This document shows, one piece after another, positions 20,640 to 32,749 of a stretch of 64,000 bases of DNA (positions are counted from its first letter, which is position 1; every line of letters starts with the position of its first letter). The notes under the pieces are model-generated. The model saw only the letters and a program-made list of their open reading frames with translations, made no database searches and was not told the origin of the DNA. Position numbers and translations under genes: made by a program. The stretch is from Saccharina japonica (lineage: Eukaryota; Sar; Phaeophyceae; Laminariales; Laminariaceae), in assembly GCA_008828725.1 (NCBI GenBank), contig MEHQ01001964.1, positions 1 through 64,000 of the forward strand, read 5' to 3'.

Positions 20640-21780
20640 ACTTGTGTAATGTATTTTTTTTCCCATGTCGAAACAAAAAAATGTGTAAGCAGGAATTTAC
20701 GTCAAGCGCGGCAAACCTACAAACGCTACGCCTCACAATTTTGTCGAGGCCAACCCCAAAGCACACCGAGAGGGTGTCGCCGTACTATATAGTATTTTTT
20801 CTGACAACCGTGTGGACGCGCCAACAGCTCTACACCCTCAACGGCCGTGCGTCAAACCAAAATACATTTTCGTCGGTCTTGTCTGTTACTGGACTCGGTA
20901 CAAGCACCGTGTTTGAATCTAGAACATTACATGTCCTCCTCGTTCAGAACCATTAGGTTGGCCCAGCAGTGGGGGGTCGAGGATTAGTGCACAAACCATC
21001 TCGGGGGGCGCGACCGCATCCGCAGGCAACGCAGTATACCTCGAGTGAACCCTCGCGATCAGGGCGCATATTGCACATTTGAAGCGAGCCATCCAGCCCC
21101 CTGCTTCCACCGGGGCATCGGAACAATCTCACATACTTGATGACAAAGACGCAGACTCCGGGAATTGTCCTCTTTGCGTGGCTTGCGTCGGATGTCGTTT
21201 CGTGCGGGCGTCTCGTGGTTGTAACACCAGGGTCCCGTTGTCAGCCCGTAAAGTTTACAAAACGATTTGTGTAATGGTCCCGTCGAACATCGTTGAAACC
21301 CAGAAGAAGCCATTCGCGAGGGTGTTTAAAATCGAGGTGGTGTTGGCAGCGCGCCTGCTATGACCCTCTGGGTGTCATCCAATCATTGTTTTAATCGTTC
21401 GCTTGTATTGAGCTTGTTAGCGAACCCCCTCGAACTGTGGCAACAGGAACGATAACTGACGGTGTTGAATAAAAAAAGACCGATACAGCTCTATGATGCA
21501 GTTAATAACTGTATGTTGCAGTGAACAACTGCGTACTGTATAATGTCTCGGCCCTCCGACAGGAAAACCCATTATCAATCAAGCTTGTGGAATAACAAAA
21601 GTTATTACAAAAGATGTTCGGCCTGGGAGCTGCCTTGTTTAGCCTGGGCGCTGCTTGTCCTTGAAGAGATCCACCCTTTACATGCCGGCTATATGGGCAG
21701 ATCTCCATTTTTTACGTGGGTAAATATCTCTCTAAATTGACTGCTGGGTGCTAACCATGGGGAATTGATAGTGTATCGAG
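20640..21780. other. Unannotated, possibly decayed coding sequence
   Basis: GC content rises relative to the satellite, and open frames near 20,919-21,363 exist on both strands without any recognisable motif. This may be part of the same decayed unit as 21,785-22,260. Confidence 0.3.
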
Positions 21781-21784
21781 CTGA

Positions 21785-22260
21785 TTGCACCACGGCATAG
21801 GGTTTTTAGGACGCTCGTTTGTGATTGGTGAAGCTGCCAGGAATATTAACATCGAGATAGGTGTCGACTACCGCATGTCCGTATTTGGAATGGCTGGATG
21901 GTCGAGGACAGCGGACAGCGATGCCAATCTCGTCAACCTTAAAGACATGCACGGCAGTGACTCCTTAATGGGCCTAAACATCGCCCGCGACCGGTTGAAG
22001 GTTTTATGACCGGTCTCGCCTGCTCTAGTCGACGAGGAATACCCGTTTGACTCAAGAATTAGGAAAACGATTTGAAAACTGGACACCCAAGATAACCTCA
22101 AGCGATGAGAACGGCCTTGCGGGCGAGTTTGATACACCCTGAACATCCAGAATGACACCTCCATGATCGAGGAGACCCTTCGAGTAAACTTCCCGAGTGG
22201 CCACGCCATCATGACATTTCAGCACGTGCTTGCTTCACTCGGGAAGGGGCTAGTGATGTT
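21785..22260 (+). pseudogene. Unrecognised decayed coding relic
   Basis: In one plus-strand register the first 74 residues look protein-like (GRSFVIGEAARNINIEIG, VDYRMSVFGMAGW, VNLKDMHGSDSLMGL, NIARDRLKVL). After a stop the same region continues with protein-like segments broken by further stops (PVSPALVDEEYPFDSRI; MIEETLRVNFPSGHAIM; TFQHVLASLGKGLVMLP). I do not recognise the family. The pattern suggests a dead gene, most likely from a mobile element given its surroundings. Confidence 0.3.
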
Positions 22261-23120
22261 GCCGTAGGGTATATGGTGTGCCTCAAGGGGGGTAGTCCTG
22301 CGACAGGCTTATCCACACACCGGCGAATCTAAGGCCGCAGTGTTTCGCGAGCGTAATGACAGCGAGCGCAGTGCGAAGCTTTTACTGGCCCGTAGCATGT
22401 GGACGGGGCGTCGAGGGAGGGACCTTCGGCGTGGTTTCAATGTTGTGCGAACGCGACGAAGTTTAGCAATACTAGCCAAGAGGGAAAACACGAGCAAGAG
22501 GACGAGGACAAGGATGGATGCGAGGAGGGGATTGCGGCCGAAGAGGGGGGAGGTGATGATGTGGCTGGCGTGTGGACGTGGGGGGGGGGCGGAGCCACGG
22601 AAACTGTGAGTGAGTCGCTTCGGGGCTGAAGGCGGCATCGCCCGAAAAATCCTGTTTATGGTTGCGGGACTTGCAGCTCGAAACACGAGACCGCTTTGGC
22701 TTTACGAAGGCTTAATACCTTTCTTCGCAATGCGGCAGGAATGGCTGGGTCGTTTTGGGCCTTGGTTGAAAATACTCTTCATACGGATGTGAAAATCGAA
22801 AACGCCGCCCTTTTGTAATTTACATCCGTATGTATCGGCCCGTCTGTCTAAGATATATCTGGTACCTGGTATAAGGTGTTACCCTGTCTGCCGTTGCTTG
22901 CGTATTATCGTAGGCAAGACAAGTATTGTACTATTACGGGGGACCATAGTAAATAGGACCAAATATTGTTTGTAAAGATGGGTGAAGACGCGTGCTACGA
23001 TAGAGGTAGCATTTTTGGCTGAAACGTTTCTTGAATGGCCGGGCTCCTTAACCCAAATTCGTTGAACTTGCATTCTTGTGTTGCACTTTTTGTCGCTGTA
23101 TACTTGGGCCATGGGGTTTT
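22260..23120. other. Unannotated, with a G-rich low-complexity patch
   Basis: Region 22,480-22,600 is strongly purine-rich (AGGACGAGGACAAGGATGG and a run of nine G). It opens frames on both strands that I regard as compositional. Nothing else is recognised before the LTR element. Confidence 0.4.
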
Positions 23121-23681
23121 TGTTAGCATATGGACGTTGAGATCCATACGTATCTATTGTGATGTGCAGTTACTACGCACTGATACGAGTATATGAATAT
23201 CTTAGTCTAGATATTCGGGTCATTGCAATACGCGGATAGATTACGAGTTTGTCTTACTCGCAGTGCGCCATGTTTGTATGTCCCAAGCATCTTCATCAGG
23301 AACGATGCTGAGAACATTGCTAGAACGTTACTATAACGTTGTAGAGAACATTACAGGGAACAGTACCAACTACGGTAGAATTTAACTGTCCGTAGCATGG
23401 GCATTGTACCGAGATGATCAGGTGCGGGCATCCCCCACCTCGATCACTCTACTCCACTCTACTCTACTCTGCTCCTCTTCCCTCTTTTCTACTCTTCTCT
23501 TCTCTTCTTCCTTTTCATTGATCTCCCTGAGGTCAATCTTCTTACCATTATGGCCACATAAGCGCCTATTCAAACTATGACTTTTCTTCTTCTACACAAG
23601 TGATCTTCACAGACACTTCGGTGCCACCTCTGCCATCTCTCTCCGTAGAGACAGAGCCTCGACACACGCGTCATTCTTTCA
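23121..23681 (+). repeat. 5' LTR of LARD-like element
   Basis: 561 bp, TG...CA ends. It contains repeated AGAACATTAC/AGAACGTTAC motifs (23,310-23,360) and a pyrimidine-rich tract (ACTCTACTCTACTCTGCTCC, 23,455-23,515) that could lie in the R/U5 part. The sequence after it, GGTTATGAGCC, is not a clear tRNA primer-binding site. Confidence 0.85.
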
Positions 23682-26680
23682 GGTTATGAGCCTCGACTTT
23701 GGTCTACGTACCGACTGGCACCACGGAACGACGTCTTCCGGCGAGCGCGTCACGTTCTACATTCGAAGAGATTTCAAGTTTTCAACTGCGGAGGAATACG
23801 GTTTTTTGCTCCAAAAACCAGAAGACCATCATCTACCCGACAGCATCGACATCGACTCTCATCATCGATTTTCATCATCTTCGTTCAACAGGGTTACTAC
23901 AAGGAGTACTGCTTTCACGCGTCTACGCGCGAGGCAGGTAAGGAGACTGCTATCACGCTTTCACGCGGGTATCATGTACGAGTAATGATTCCGGTTTCAC
24001 GCTTTTGCCGCGAAACTTGTACTCGTACAGTCTACATCGTTTTCACGCTGGATTTGCAAAAACTATGCCACCGACTATTTTTTGTAAGATCACACGCAAA
24101 GCATTATTTTCGATAATATGATACTTTGAAGCTGTAAGCGCGAAACAAGTCACGAAACCATTTCTGCTCATCACACGCGAAGCTAGCTCCGCGCTACTTC
24201 CACGCTGTAAAGCATGAAGAAACGTTACAAGGCCCCTGTTTTCTGCCATCACCACTAAAGTTAGTGTCGAGTTGGTTTTACGCTAGTTGAACGCGCGAGG
24301 CCGTTATCAAAACCGTTTCTTCAAGCTACGACGCACGAAGTACGTACAAATAGATTTATCCTCGAACAAGCATTGTCGAGAAGAGCTACACGTGCTGAAA
24401 ATATACAGCCAGGTCGTTGACGAACCTGCTACCCAGCGTAGCATCGGGGGGATTCGCTCCTGCTATCCTTATCCAGCATCGGCTTTCACGCTTTTAGGCG
24501 GAAGCACGAACTCAGACTCGAAGGAAAAAGCATCCATCTCCATCTCATATAGAGAGAAGGCCAACCAGCGTTGCATCAAGCAGCCAGGCCGTTGATGATT
24601 CGGTTATTCAGCCTGCCACGGGAGAGAACTCCTGTCGGTTTATCTGCTACTATCAGCTTCTACGTCTACTTCGACTACTGCAGTACGAGCAACACTACAA
24701 CATCACTACTACCTCGACTTCTGGAAGCATCGATGGTCTACACTCGGCTGCAGCAATTCATTCAAATTCTGCTCTTCAAGATTTTCTTTCAGGATCGGAG
24801 GCGACATGATCAACATCTGCGAGCTGGCCAGGGTCTAGCTGCACAGCACCACCACCGAAGCGTTCATCAAGCAGCTGGCTATCACCATCTCCATCGCATT
24901 TGGGACCAGCTACGTATTCGGCGATATCGAAGCCGAAACGTGAACACCACTTTGGCCGGGAGTTGCTGATGCATCGCAAACAAGGAGTTCCACACTTTAT
25001 TTTTGCATGCTTGCTACCGATCTGTGGGGATAGATGTTTTGCTATTGCACCGCAAAACCCGGCACAACCCAATCACGACAACAACCGGCACTCAATACGT
25101 CGAGAAACACGGCGCAGCACATCACGACGGACTGACTACGGGGACAGGTCTTCACCACCTCGTCAGCTCTTCATCGCCATCAGCATCATCTCACAGCCAT
25201 CTTCATCTACTCGTACATCTCGGTCTGCTATGCTTCGACTGGTTCTTCACAACAAGACAGCCTACAGAAGATCATCAACAGCAGCACCACTTCTCTTCAA
25301 CACTACTACTACATGTTCAACAAGGTCTCCGCAACACCAGCACGGAGAACGAAGATCGCGATCGTCATCATCATGCGCATTCCTTGCGTCTCTCCTTTGC
25401 CTTGGTTTTGGTGGGGGGTGTATATTTTCTTGTACCTTTTCTCGGTTGACTTTGCTGTATGTAGAGTATTTTCACACGAGTACGTTTTACGCAAGATCAA
25501 ACCTGATGCGCACTGCTGTATACCGTCACGGATACATACATCTGCCTTGTTATCGGTTGTTCCTTAGCTTTCCGTAGTTTTCTTTTCTTTGAGTACGTAT
25601 CCGAAATACACACTCCCTCACAATGCTGAATGTATTATACGCATATCAGTATGTAGCTAGACACATAACTGTACGAGTATACGTCCACACGTTCTCTTTT
25701 CGATTTCGTTCGATTTCTTGTCCTAGGATCCATTAGGGGGGGGGCGTAGCATAAGTACAGTATATACTTTCTTACGCTTTCTTTGCTAGGATATAGCTCG
25801 CTGGTCAACACCACAGCATCACGAGTCTATTTTGCGATACGATTGCGCCCAACGTAGTCTATTGCTGTACTATCGTTACTTGTAGATATATTACGAGTAC
25901 GTACGTACATACATGTACACAACTGAACAGTGCACTTTTCGCTGTACTCGACGGACGTCATCAGTTTCTACTTGGATTTCATGTTACTCTAGGTATCTAT
26001 TCAGGGGGCGAGTTGAACACCCATCAGACGGGTTGACGCTTCTTTTCTAGAGTATACATTGCTGGTATTTACACCATGATCTGTTTTCTTCTTTGACTTT
26101 GCTTATACCAGGTACTGCTCTGTAGAATTCATGAGTATTTACTGACGTTTATCCTCCACACTGGACACACGTCTCAGTTTTATCAATTGTCTCTTCAACT
26201 ATCCCATGTTGATCGCCGGACAAATGAGTATTCACACGTACTGGTACATAGAGTAGGTCATTGCTATTTTTGTCTGGGTACACATCCACCGACTTTCTTT
26301 GTTTCTGTAAGATTACGTACTTTTTCCGTACCTCAAATACTGTAGCATTCAACTGAGGGGGCGGGTTGCAAGTACAGCAGATAACTTTCTACGCTTTTCA
26401 TTGTAGGTTTTGACTCAGTGTCGTGCACTACGACTCAGTACTCATGCACAACTACGATTAGCTTTTCAGACATGAGTACAACCGTATTGTCACCGTCATC
26501 ACACGGGACTGAATATGTAGTGAACTTTGTGTTTACTGTTTTCCATATTGCCGCTGCATTCGCGCAGGACTGAATATATTGTACCATTCTTTCATTCTTC
26601 ACTCGTTCATTTTGATGTTTGAGTATCAGGTTTCTACACCGTAGGCATTACTCTTGCTACTGACTTTCATCACGGGGGCG
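23682..26680 (+). other. Internal region of LARD-like element, non-coding
   Basis: Three kilobases with only short open frames (the longest, about 225 codons at 24,900-25,577, is Ser/His/Arg-rich and unrecognised). A repeated motif of the form GGGGGCG(T/A/G)(A/G)G, followed about 40-50 bases later by TTTCTACGCTTTTC-like sequence, occurs near 25,737, 26,004, 26,353 and finally at the true polypurine site 26,673. The 3' third therefore appears to be degenerate tandem units of about 270-350 bp, each ending in a polypurine-like run. Confidence 0.6.
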
Positions 26681-27241
26681 TGTTAGCATATGGACGTTGA
26701 GACCCATACATATCTATTGTGATGTGCAGTCACTACGCACTGATACGAGCATATGAGTATCTTAGTCTAGATATTCGGGTTATTGCAATGTTCGGATATA
26801 TTACGAGTTTGTCTTACTCGTAGTGCGCCACATTTGTATGCCCCAAGCATCTTCATCAGGAACGATGCTGATAATGTTGCTAGAACGTTACTACAACGTT
26901 GTAGAGAACATTACAGGGAACAGTACCAACTACGGTAGAATGTAACTGTCCGTAGCATAGGCATTGTACCGAGATGATCAGGTGCGGGCATCCCCCACCT
27001 CGATCACTCTACTCCACTCTACTCTTCTCTGCTCCTCTTCCCTCTTTTCCACTCTTCTCTTCTCTTCTTCCTGTTCATTGATCTCCCTGAGGTCAATCTT
27101 CTTTCCATTATGGCCACATAAGCGCCTATTCAAACTAAGAATTTTCTTCTTGCACACAAGTGATCTTCACAGACACTTCGGTGCCACCTCTGCCATCTCT
27201 CTTCGTCGAGACAGAGCCTCGACACACGCGTCATTCTTTCA
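26681..27241 (+). repeat. 3' LTR of LARD-like element
   Basis: 561 bp, collinear with the 5' LTR without length change. Differences include CCATACATATC versus CCATACGTATC near the start and AATTTTCTTCTTGC versus CTTTTCTTCTTCT near position 470. Confidence 0.85.
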
Positions 27242-29060
27242 ATTTCGTCGGGTAGCACTTTTTTTTTCGTTCAAAATCAGTTTATGGGTGAGGTATAGAG
27301 CTCCTTAAGTGGCCACCCTCAGACAAAACCAAGGTGTACCTTTACCGTAGCATGCGTCTAAATATACAGGTTTTTGAGTCTACCGCAGGTTCTATTTATT
27401 AAGGTTCCCCGCAATAATGATATTTCGTCGTATGCTTCATTTTTGTTGCATACCGTACTGCACATATATCTGCGTGTGTTTAGCGAACCGCAAGTATTCC
27501 ATACAAGGTACATACGTACCAGATGCCAGCTATGGTATGCTATTCCTCTGGGCGACTAAAACAAACTTGACAACTAACAACGAAAGGTGCTTTCTCGCTC
27601 GGCGGCCCTGATATATTTGATTTATTTACGTTCGATTTTTGTTCGGAAATAAAAGGTACCAGGTATCACCCCTATCCCTCACCGCTATAAACAATAATAA
27701 ATGAAAACTCAAATTTATAAAATTATGATATTTAGGTAACCACGCTGTATCCTACTACACCAGCAGCACGAGTAGGTATGCATTGAAATGCCCGACAGAG
27801 CAGTAGTATAACGATAACGGCAAGTACATTACCGGCAAGTACGTTATTACCGGTACAGCTCTCGTATACGACGTACGTATTTTTATTGTTGATGATGATA
27901 AAGATGGTAGATTTTACCTAAAATTTGCAACTGCAGATTTCCAATATACCTGCAACACAGCCAAGCTTTTGAAGGGTTTTTTACTCTCGCTGGACAACAA
28001 GAAGCCGTGGCCCAAGGTGCCTTCATATATGCCCCCGGTGCATATGCCTCTCAGCTTGTTTGCGCCTCTGCTGTCTGGGTTATTTCGTGTGAGACCTTGT
28101 CAAGAAAATGAAAAAGAAACGTAGACTCGCTCATCGTAATATCCCCGGCGAAAAGACGCCTTCGCAAGGCTATCAACTCCGTTACTTACGTCTGATGAAA
28201 GCGGGTTGTAGCTCTCTCTCTTCACTCACACAGCAGCAGCAGATGCTATGTGCTGATTGGTTCGACGTATCAATACAACAGTTGCTCGATTCAAGGATAG
28301 CTTAAAAGTCCTGTATTATCTTCTTAGGTTGCAGATGAAGGCTGTGAAAACGAGTACTGAACGAGTGGGGGTGGGACGGGGCACCCTCGCTCGTCTAGCT
28401 GTCTCCAACTGCTCCTATTCCACTCTTTCTAGACCCACGTGGTCAGAGACTTGCGTGCCGTTCCTCTCAACGGGAGCTTTGCGTATCTCTCAAGACTATT
28501 TTCAAGACATCCTATACCAATAAGCTGTCACCTCTCCAGGTACCCCATTTTCAACTATTTCCTCTGCTTCCGTTGATCATCTTACTCTCTGCTGATAATT
28601 GGTTAGTTACTGTACTTATTCTCTCAACTGATTTCAAACACTCTCAACTGACCTGTAATATGCTTCTGGAATCTCTCATCTCCTCGTAGAACGTACTCAA
28701 CTGTCCTTCAGCAGCTCATCTCCTACGATTCTCCAATAAAACATACTCAACTGCCCTTGAAAACGCCGTTCCTTTACAATTCTACGAATTCTTCGCCTGA
28801 TAGACATCCTACTGGCTTACATTGAAACCCTCGATATCATACTAAACTCCAATGAAACTGAATCATGTATAATAAAAGCTAGACAAAACCCAGTATCACC
28901 ACATTTGCCCCTCCAAGTTCATTGTCACTCTCAGATGAGTGTAGAATGAAATAACTACTGTTACGTGAAACTGATGCTGTAACAACTAGGACAAAGTTAA
29001 CTAGCTAAAATAAGGGACTACTCCAATTAAAATAGGGACTACTCTAATTTATTTTTTTCG
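27242..29060. other. Unannotated sequence, possible 3' flank or LTR of the chromovirus
   Basis: No gene is seen. Read on the minus strand, a purine-rich stretch near 28,914 (CTTGGAGGGGCAAA followed by TGTGGTG) would fit a polypurine tract with an LTR start. It lies about 350 bp beyond the end of the left arm's pol. No second copy of any candidate LTR occurs in the window, so this stays unproven. Confidence 0.3.
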
Positions 29061-29061
29061 A

Positions 29062-29215
29062 GGACCACAGGTGCCTGGCATTGCTTGCTTCACCTACCAG
29101 TACAAAACACGGTCATATTCCCTTATTGTGGTCCTAGGTCCACAGGTGCTTGGTATTGCTTGCTTCACCGACAAATACTTGGAAGTATTGTCATATTCCC
29201 TTATTGTTGACTCAA
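29062..29215. repeat. Tandem duplication, about 80 bp, two copies
   Basis: GGACCACAGGTGCCTGGCAT, TGCTTGCTTCACC and GTCATATTCCCTTATTGT occur twice in a row, with ACCTACCAGTACAAAACAC in one and GACAAATACTTGGAAGTA in the other. It lies just beyond the 3' end of the left chromovirus arm. Confidence 0.8.
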
Positions 29216-29297
29216 ATAAAACGTACTGTAACTCCTATTCTTTAACCCCCACAACCAATCCCGTACTTAATACGCACGCAAAAACTTCTTGCTACTC

Positions 29298-30248
29298 TTA
29301 AAAGGTCACGCGTGCGTGCCAACACCAAGTTCCAATATCCTCGCTAGCGGTTGTCAGCTTCTTCTCGGAAAGATGCACGTTGTAGCGCTTCCCCAGATCC
29401 AGCAACTTGATGGTGTGAGGCAGTTCCTTGCTTTCGCCATCTTCAGCCACCATCACAACTCGTGCCAGTTGCCAACCTGCGCGGGAAGTTTTGAAATATA
29501 TGTACGATCCAGTAATGTCACGATAATAAATTCCTGGTCTCCCTCGAGTATCACAACAAACTTTGTATCCTGTAGCGACATGTCTGTCGCCTCTCGCACT
29601 TGCAAGGGTGCGTTTAGCAAGCTGCACTCGATATTGTCTGCACTTTGCATTTTCTCCACCTACTTGAATCGGGTCTCCCGCCCAATATCTAGACACTAAA
29701 CTCCCATACTGGTCTAAATCTGACTCATGTTCCCAAGTTTTAACTGACACCTCATCCCAGCTTGTATAGTATTGGACTGAATTTTTGCCTCCTAAACCTC
29801 GTGAAATTCTGTGTTTCGTGATAAAGATCGGCGTAATTCTGTAATCGTCCAATTCCATACATACGTCTTCTGCTGTCAGGTGAAAAGGTGGTGAACGTTC
29901 TGAATACTTGTTCAACACATAACTGCTCGTAGCCCATGGCAGAAATTTCGGTCCTTCCGCTCCTTCGTGCGGATTGTAGCATTTCTTACACCGATACATT
30001 GATACTCTTGCGTTGATCTCCCTTCCAGGTTCATCCTTTCGAACTTCAACCAACAGCAAATTAGGTCCAACCTTTTTCCCATCACTAGCCGTACCCGGTC
30101 CTACAAATAAAAAATTATACGGCCCTGTCCAACACTGAGCCAGCTTTGCGGCTAGAGAAAACTTCCTACCCTTCGAGGCAGTTTCCTGAGTTTTATGCAC
30201 ATGGTTTCCCCCACCCGAAATCGTGCTTTTTTCGTCATAAATCCACAC
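29298..30248 (-). pseudogene. Integrase C-terminus with chromodomain-like and reader-like segments (left arm)
   Basis: Residues about 30-110 hold the integrase C-terminal barrel (FSLAAKLAQCWTGPYNFL, then VGPNLLLVEV). Around residue 160-200 a chromodomain-like segment reads ISRGLGG, VQYYTSWDEVSVKTWEHE, SDLDQYGSLVSRYW, matching the VKW......TWE.E.DL....V..YW pattern. Such domains steer integration to chromatin. The last 100 residues (TGYKVCCD, GSYIYFKTSRAGWQLARVV, TIKLLDLGKRYNVHLSEK) look like a second barrel of Tudor/Agenet type; that is inference. The piece opens at a non-ATG codon after a TGA that is CGA in the right arm. Confidence 0.7.
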
Positions 30249-30275
30249 CCAACCTCCTACTTTGTATTTCGGGCA

Positions 30276-30875
30276 TCAATTTATTAATTCAACAAGATTT
30301 TCTTCAGCGGCTTCATGCCTGGCCTTAATTAAACGGCCCCCCTCCTTCACTAACACGTAAGCCTTTGTCTGTCTATCCCGCATAAGTTCAAGGTAATCCA
30401 ACTGGTCTTGTTTAAGACCTTGATGACCTTTTACTCCTCTTCCTTTCAGTATCGCCATAGGCAACCGTAGGTATCTGCCTATGTGTACCTCGTTCGGGGC
30501 TAAACCTGTACCTCGACTAACGTTATTGTTATGTGCAGCCACCGCATGCATCAACATCTCATCCCAATTATTTTGGTCGTCCGCAATTAAATACGACAAC
30601 GTTTGACAAAGGGTATGGTTTAGCCTTTCAACCATTCCGTTCGTCTGAGGATGATTGGAGCTCGTGAACTTTTTAACTGCTCCCAACGTTTCGTACACCG
30701 CCCTACTCACTTGAGATATAAACTAAATACCACGATCTGACAAAAAGGTACGCGGACATCCCCACCTTGGGATATAGTCATCTACTATTCGGGAACAACC
30801 CCTGGCTGTCTTCTCGTCCTTTGTCATTGCATATCCTTCCGCATGCCTACTAAATAAATCCACGACTAAAAACAC
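30276..30875 (-). pseudogene. Integrase catalytic core, two stops (left arm)
   Basis: The core reads from the shared stop after TKNGNV through VFLVVDLFSRHAEGY and TFLSDRG (second catalytic Asp present) to NGMVERLNHTL (catalytic Glu). A private TAG follows SDRGI, and a private TGA ends the piece at 30,276. The first catalytic Asp lies upstream in MIPFDLLGPLP. The integrase would insert cDNA into the genome; here it is broken. Confidence 0.85.
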
Positions 30876-32720
30876 TTACACATTTCCATTCTTTGTTTCT
30901 GGCAAAGGTCCCAACAAATCAAAGGGTATCATTTGTCCCGGGCGGCTAGTTAGCGGCAAGGAAACTAAAGGCCATCTGACAGTGCTTCGCGCAGTTTTTC
31001 TGGCTTGGCAAGTATAACACCTCCTAATCCACCACTTAACACTGTCCGACATTCCAATCCACCAATAATATCGTTGTAACAATGTGAGGGTAACCTTCGC
31101 ACCCAAATGCACAGCTTCCTTGTGAGTACAATCCATCACCCAAGGTCTCAGCAACAGCGGCACATATGTCCTCACAGGCTCCTCTCCTAGCAATCGCTCG
31201 AACCGTCCAGGGTTCCTGTCATCACGATGAGCGGGTTCAGAAGTAAGACGTTTTACCAACAGTTTTTGCGAGTTAGGGAGTTCCATCAATTCTCCTTGTG
31301 CAACTAAGCGTTTCACCTCAACCTTTTCCAATGTTTCCGGTATTACCTCCTCCGTAATATCTTCAACTGAAACGCCGGCAAGTAAAACGCCAATTGAAAT
31401 TCGCGTGGTTTCATCTTTTAGCTGCTCTATAGCCCAATCACAAGCAGATTTTTCACACAATCTTTCACCGAACTCTCGCTCTTCCATACTCTCCAATTCC
31501 TCTATGGGACGTTCCACCTCAGTTTCTACCGATCCTTGGCTACCAGCTACCCCGGCAGCACTCCCACCTTCCCCCACAGGATGGATAAATCCAGTCCTTT
31601 TCTTTATTATCATATCCAACAATTTTCTCCCCTCCTCCGTCATAGGACAAGCATGCAACACAAGTCCCGATTCCCATTGGCCACTTACTACTTGGGTCGT
31701 GGGTTCTACCAGAGGAGTATCGTCCTGTATAGCAAATACACGTTGGGAATACACTGTGGTCAACTGCCTATTCTTCCGCTCATGTTGTATCACCTTACAA
31801 ACCCGAGCTGACCCTTCGTTGGTAGTAAGCGGCGCAGTCCTCAGTTCTCTCTCCCCCACCGTAAAAACAATCCCGGGGTTTCGATCTTCCAATACGTCTG
31901 AGCTCGAACCCATTGGTTCCGCGTGGTGCAGCATTCTCACCCCGCTAGCACCTATCAGATAGACATCAATATCGGCATGGTCGGACAATCGGACATCAGC
32001 GTCATTGTCAGCTTCTGTCGATGGCAATGGTAAACTCGACATCAAATCCGCATTACCATTTTCTTTCCCCGGTCTGTACTCCAAGCTATACGTATAAGCA
32101 CTCAGAAAATCACACCACCTCTGTACTCTGTCTTCTTTGGTCGATAAACTTTCCAAGTGTTTTAACGGTTGGTGATCAGTCACCACAACAAAAGGTATTC
32201 CGTAAAACAACTGCCCGTTTTTCTTCATAGCCCACACAATGGCAGCACATTCCAGTTCTGTGGCGCTCCAATTTCTTTCGTTTGGCATTGTTGTCCTGCT
32301 CAGGAAACCTAGAGGTCGGATGGAAGAATCCGGTTGTCTCTGATCAATTACTGCTCCCAACCCATCAATAGATGCGTCTGTAATTAAGTGGAAAGGTCGA
32401 TCTCCTGATATCGCCGCTTTAAAGTCAGGAAAAGCTAAAACGTCTAGGCTTGACAGTCTCTTCAACGAAAGCTGTACGATCTTAACATGTTCTGTGGTAA
32501 AGACGAATTTAACTTCCTTTTTCAAGAGGTTATTCAGAGGTCGAGTAACAGTCGCCATCTGTGGCAAAAACATTGGGTAATACGATAGAGCTCCCAACAA
32601 CGATCGTAACTGACTGATTTTCGTGGGCATGGGTAATTTCGTCATAGCCTCTACTTTTCCCGGATCTGTTTCTACTCCTTTCGCCGTAACACGGTGACCA
32701 AAAGACTTGATTACTCGCAC
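30876..32720 (-). pseudogene. Reverse transcriptase end, RNase H and integrase zinc finger (left arm)
   Basis: About 614 codons. The start carries the end of the RT thumb (SFGHRVTAKGVETDPGK, LRSLLGALSYYPMFL). RNase H follows with LITDASIDGLGAVI (Asp), WSATELECAAIVW (Glu) and VVTDHQPLKHL (Asp). A long acidic linker separates this from the integrase HHCC finger: HKEAVHLG, then RRCYTCQ. The frame ends at a TAA after NGNV that the right arm shares, inside the integrase core. Confidence 0.9.
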
Positions 32721-32749
32721 ACCTAAGTATGCTTTCTTTGGCGCTAAGT

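Larger units (their letters stand above)
23121..27241 (+). mobile_element. LTR retrotransposon without gag/pol (LARD-like)
   Basis: Two direct repeats of 561 bp, both starting TGTTAGCATATGG and ending CATTCTTTCA, bound a 3.0-kb interior. The LTRs differ at about 30 positions by eye, so they are about 95% identical and the insertion is not recent. The base run CACGGGGGCG abuts the second LTR and acts as a short polypurine tract, fixing orientation as plus. I find no protease, reverse transcriptase or zinc-knuckle motif inside. Flanks GTTTT and ATTTC do not give a clean 5-bp target duplication. An autonomous partner elsewhere would be needed to move it. Confidence 0.85.

Noticed and set aside
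23116..27246. 5-bp target duplication of the LARD-like element
   Set aside because: Flanks GTTTT and ATTTC agree at only three of five positions, so I do not claim a duplication.
28900..28930. 3' LTR of the left chromovirus arm
   Set aside because: A polypurine-like GGAGGGGCAAA followed by TG is suggestive, but no second LTR copy exists in the window to define it.
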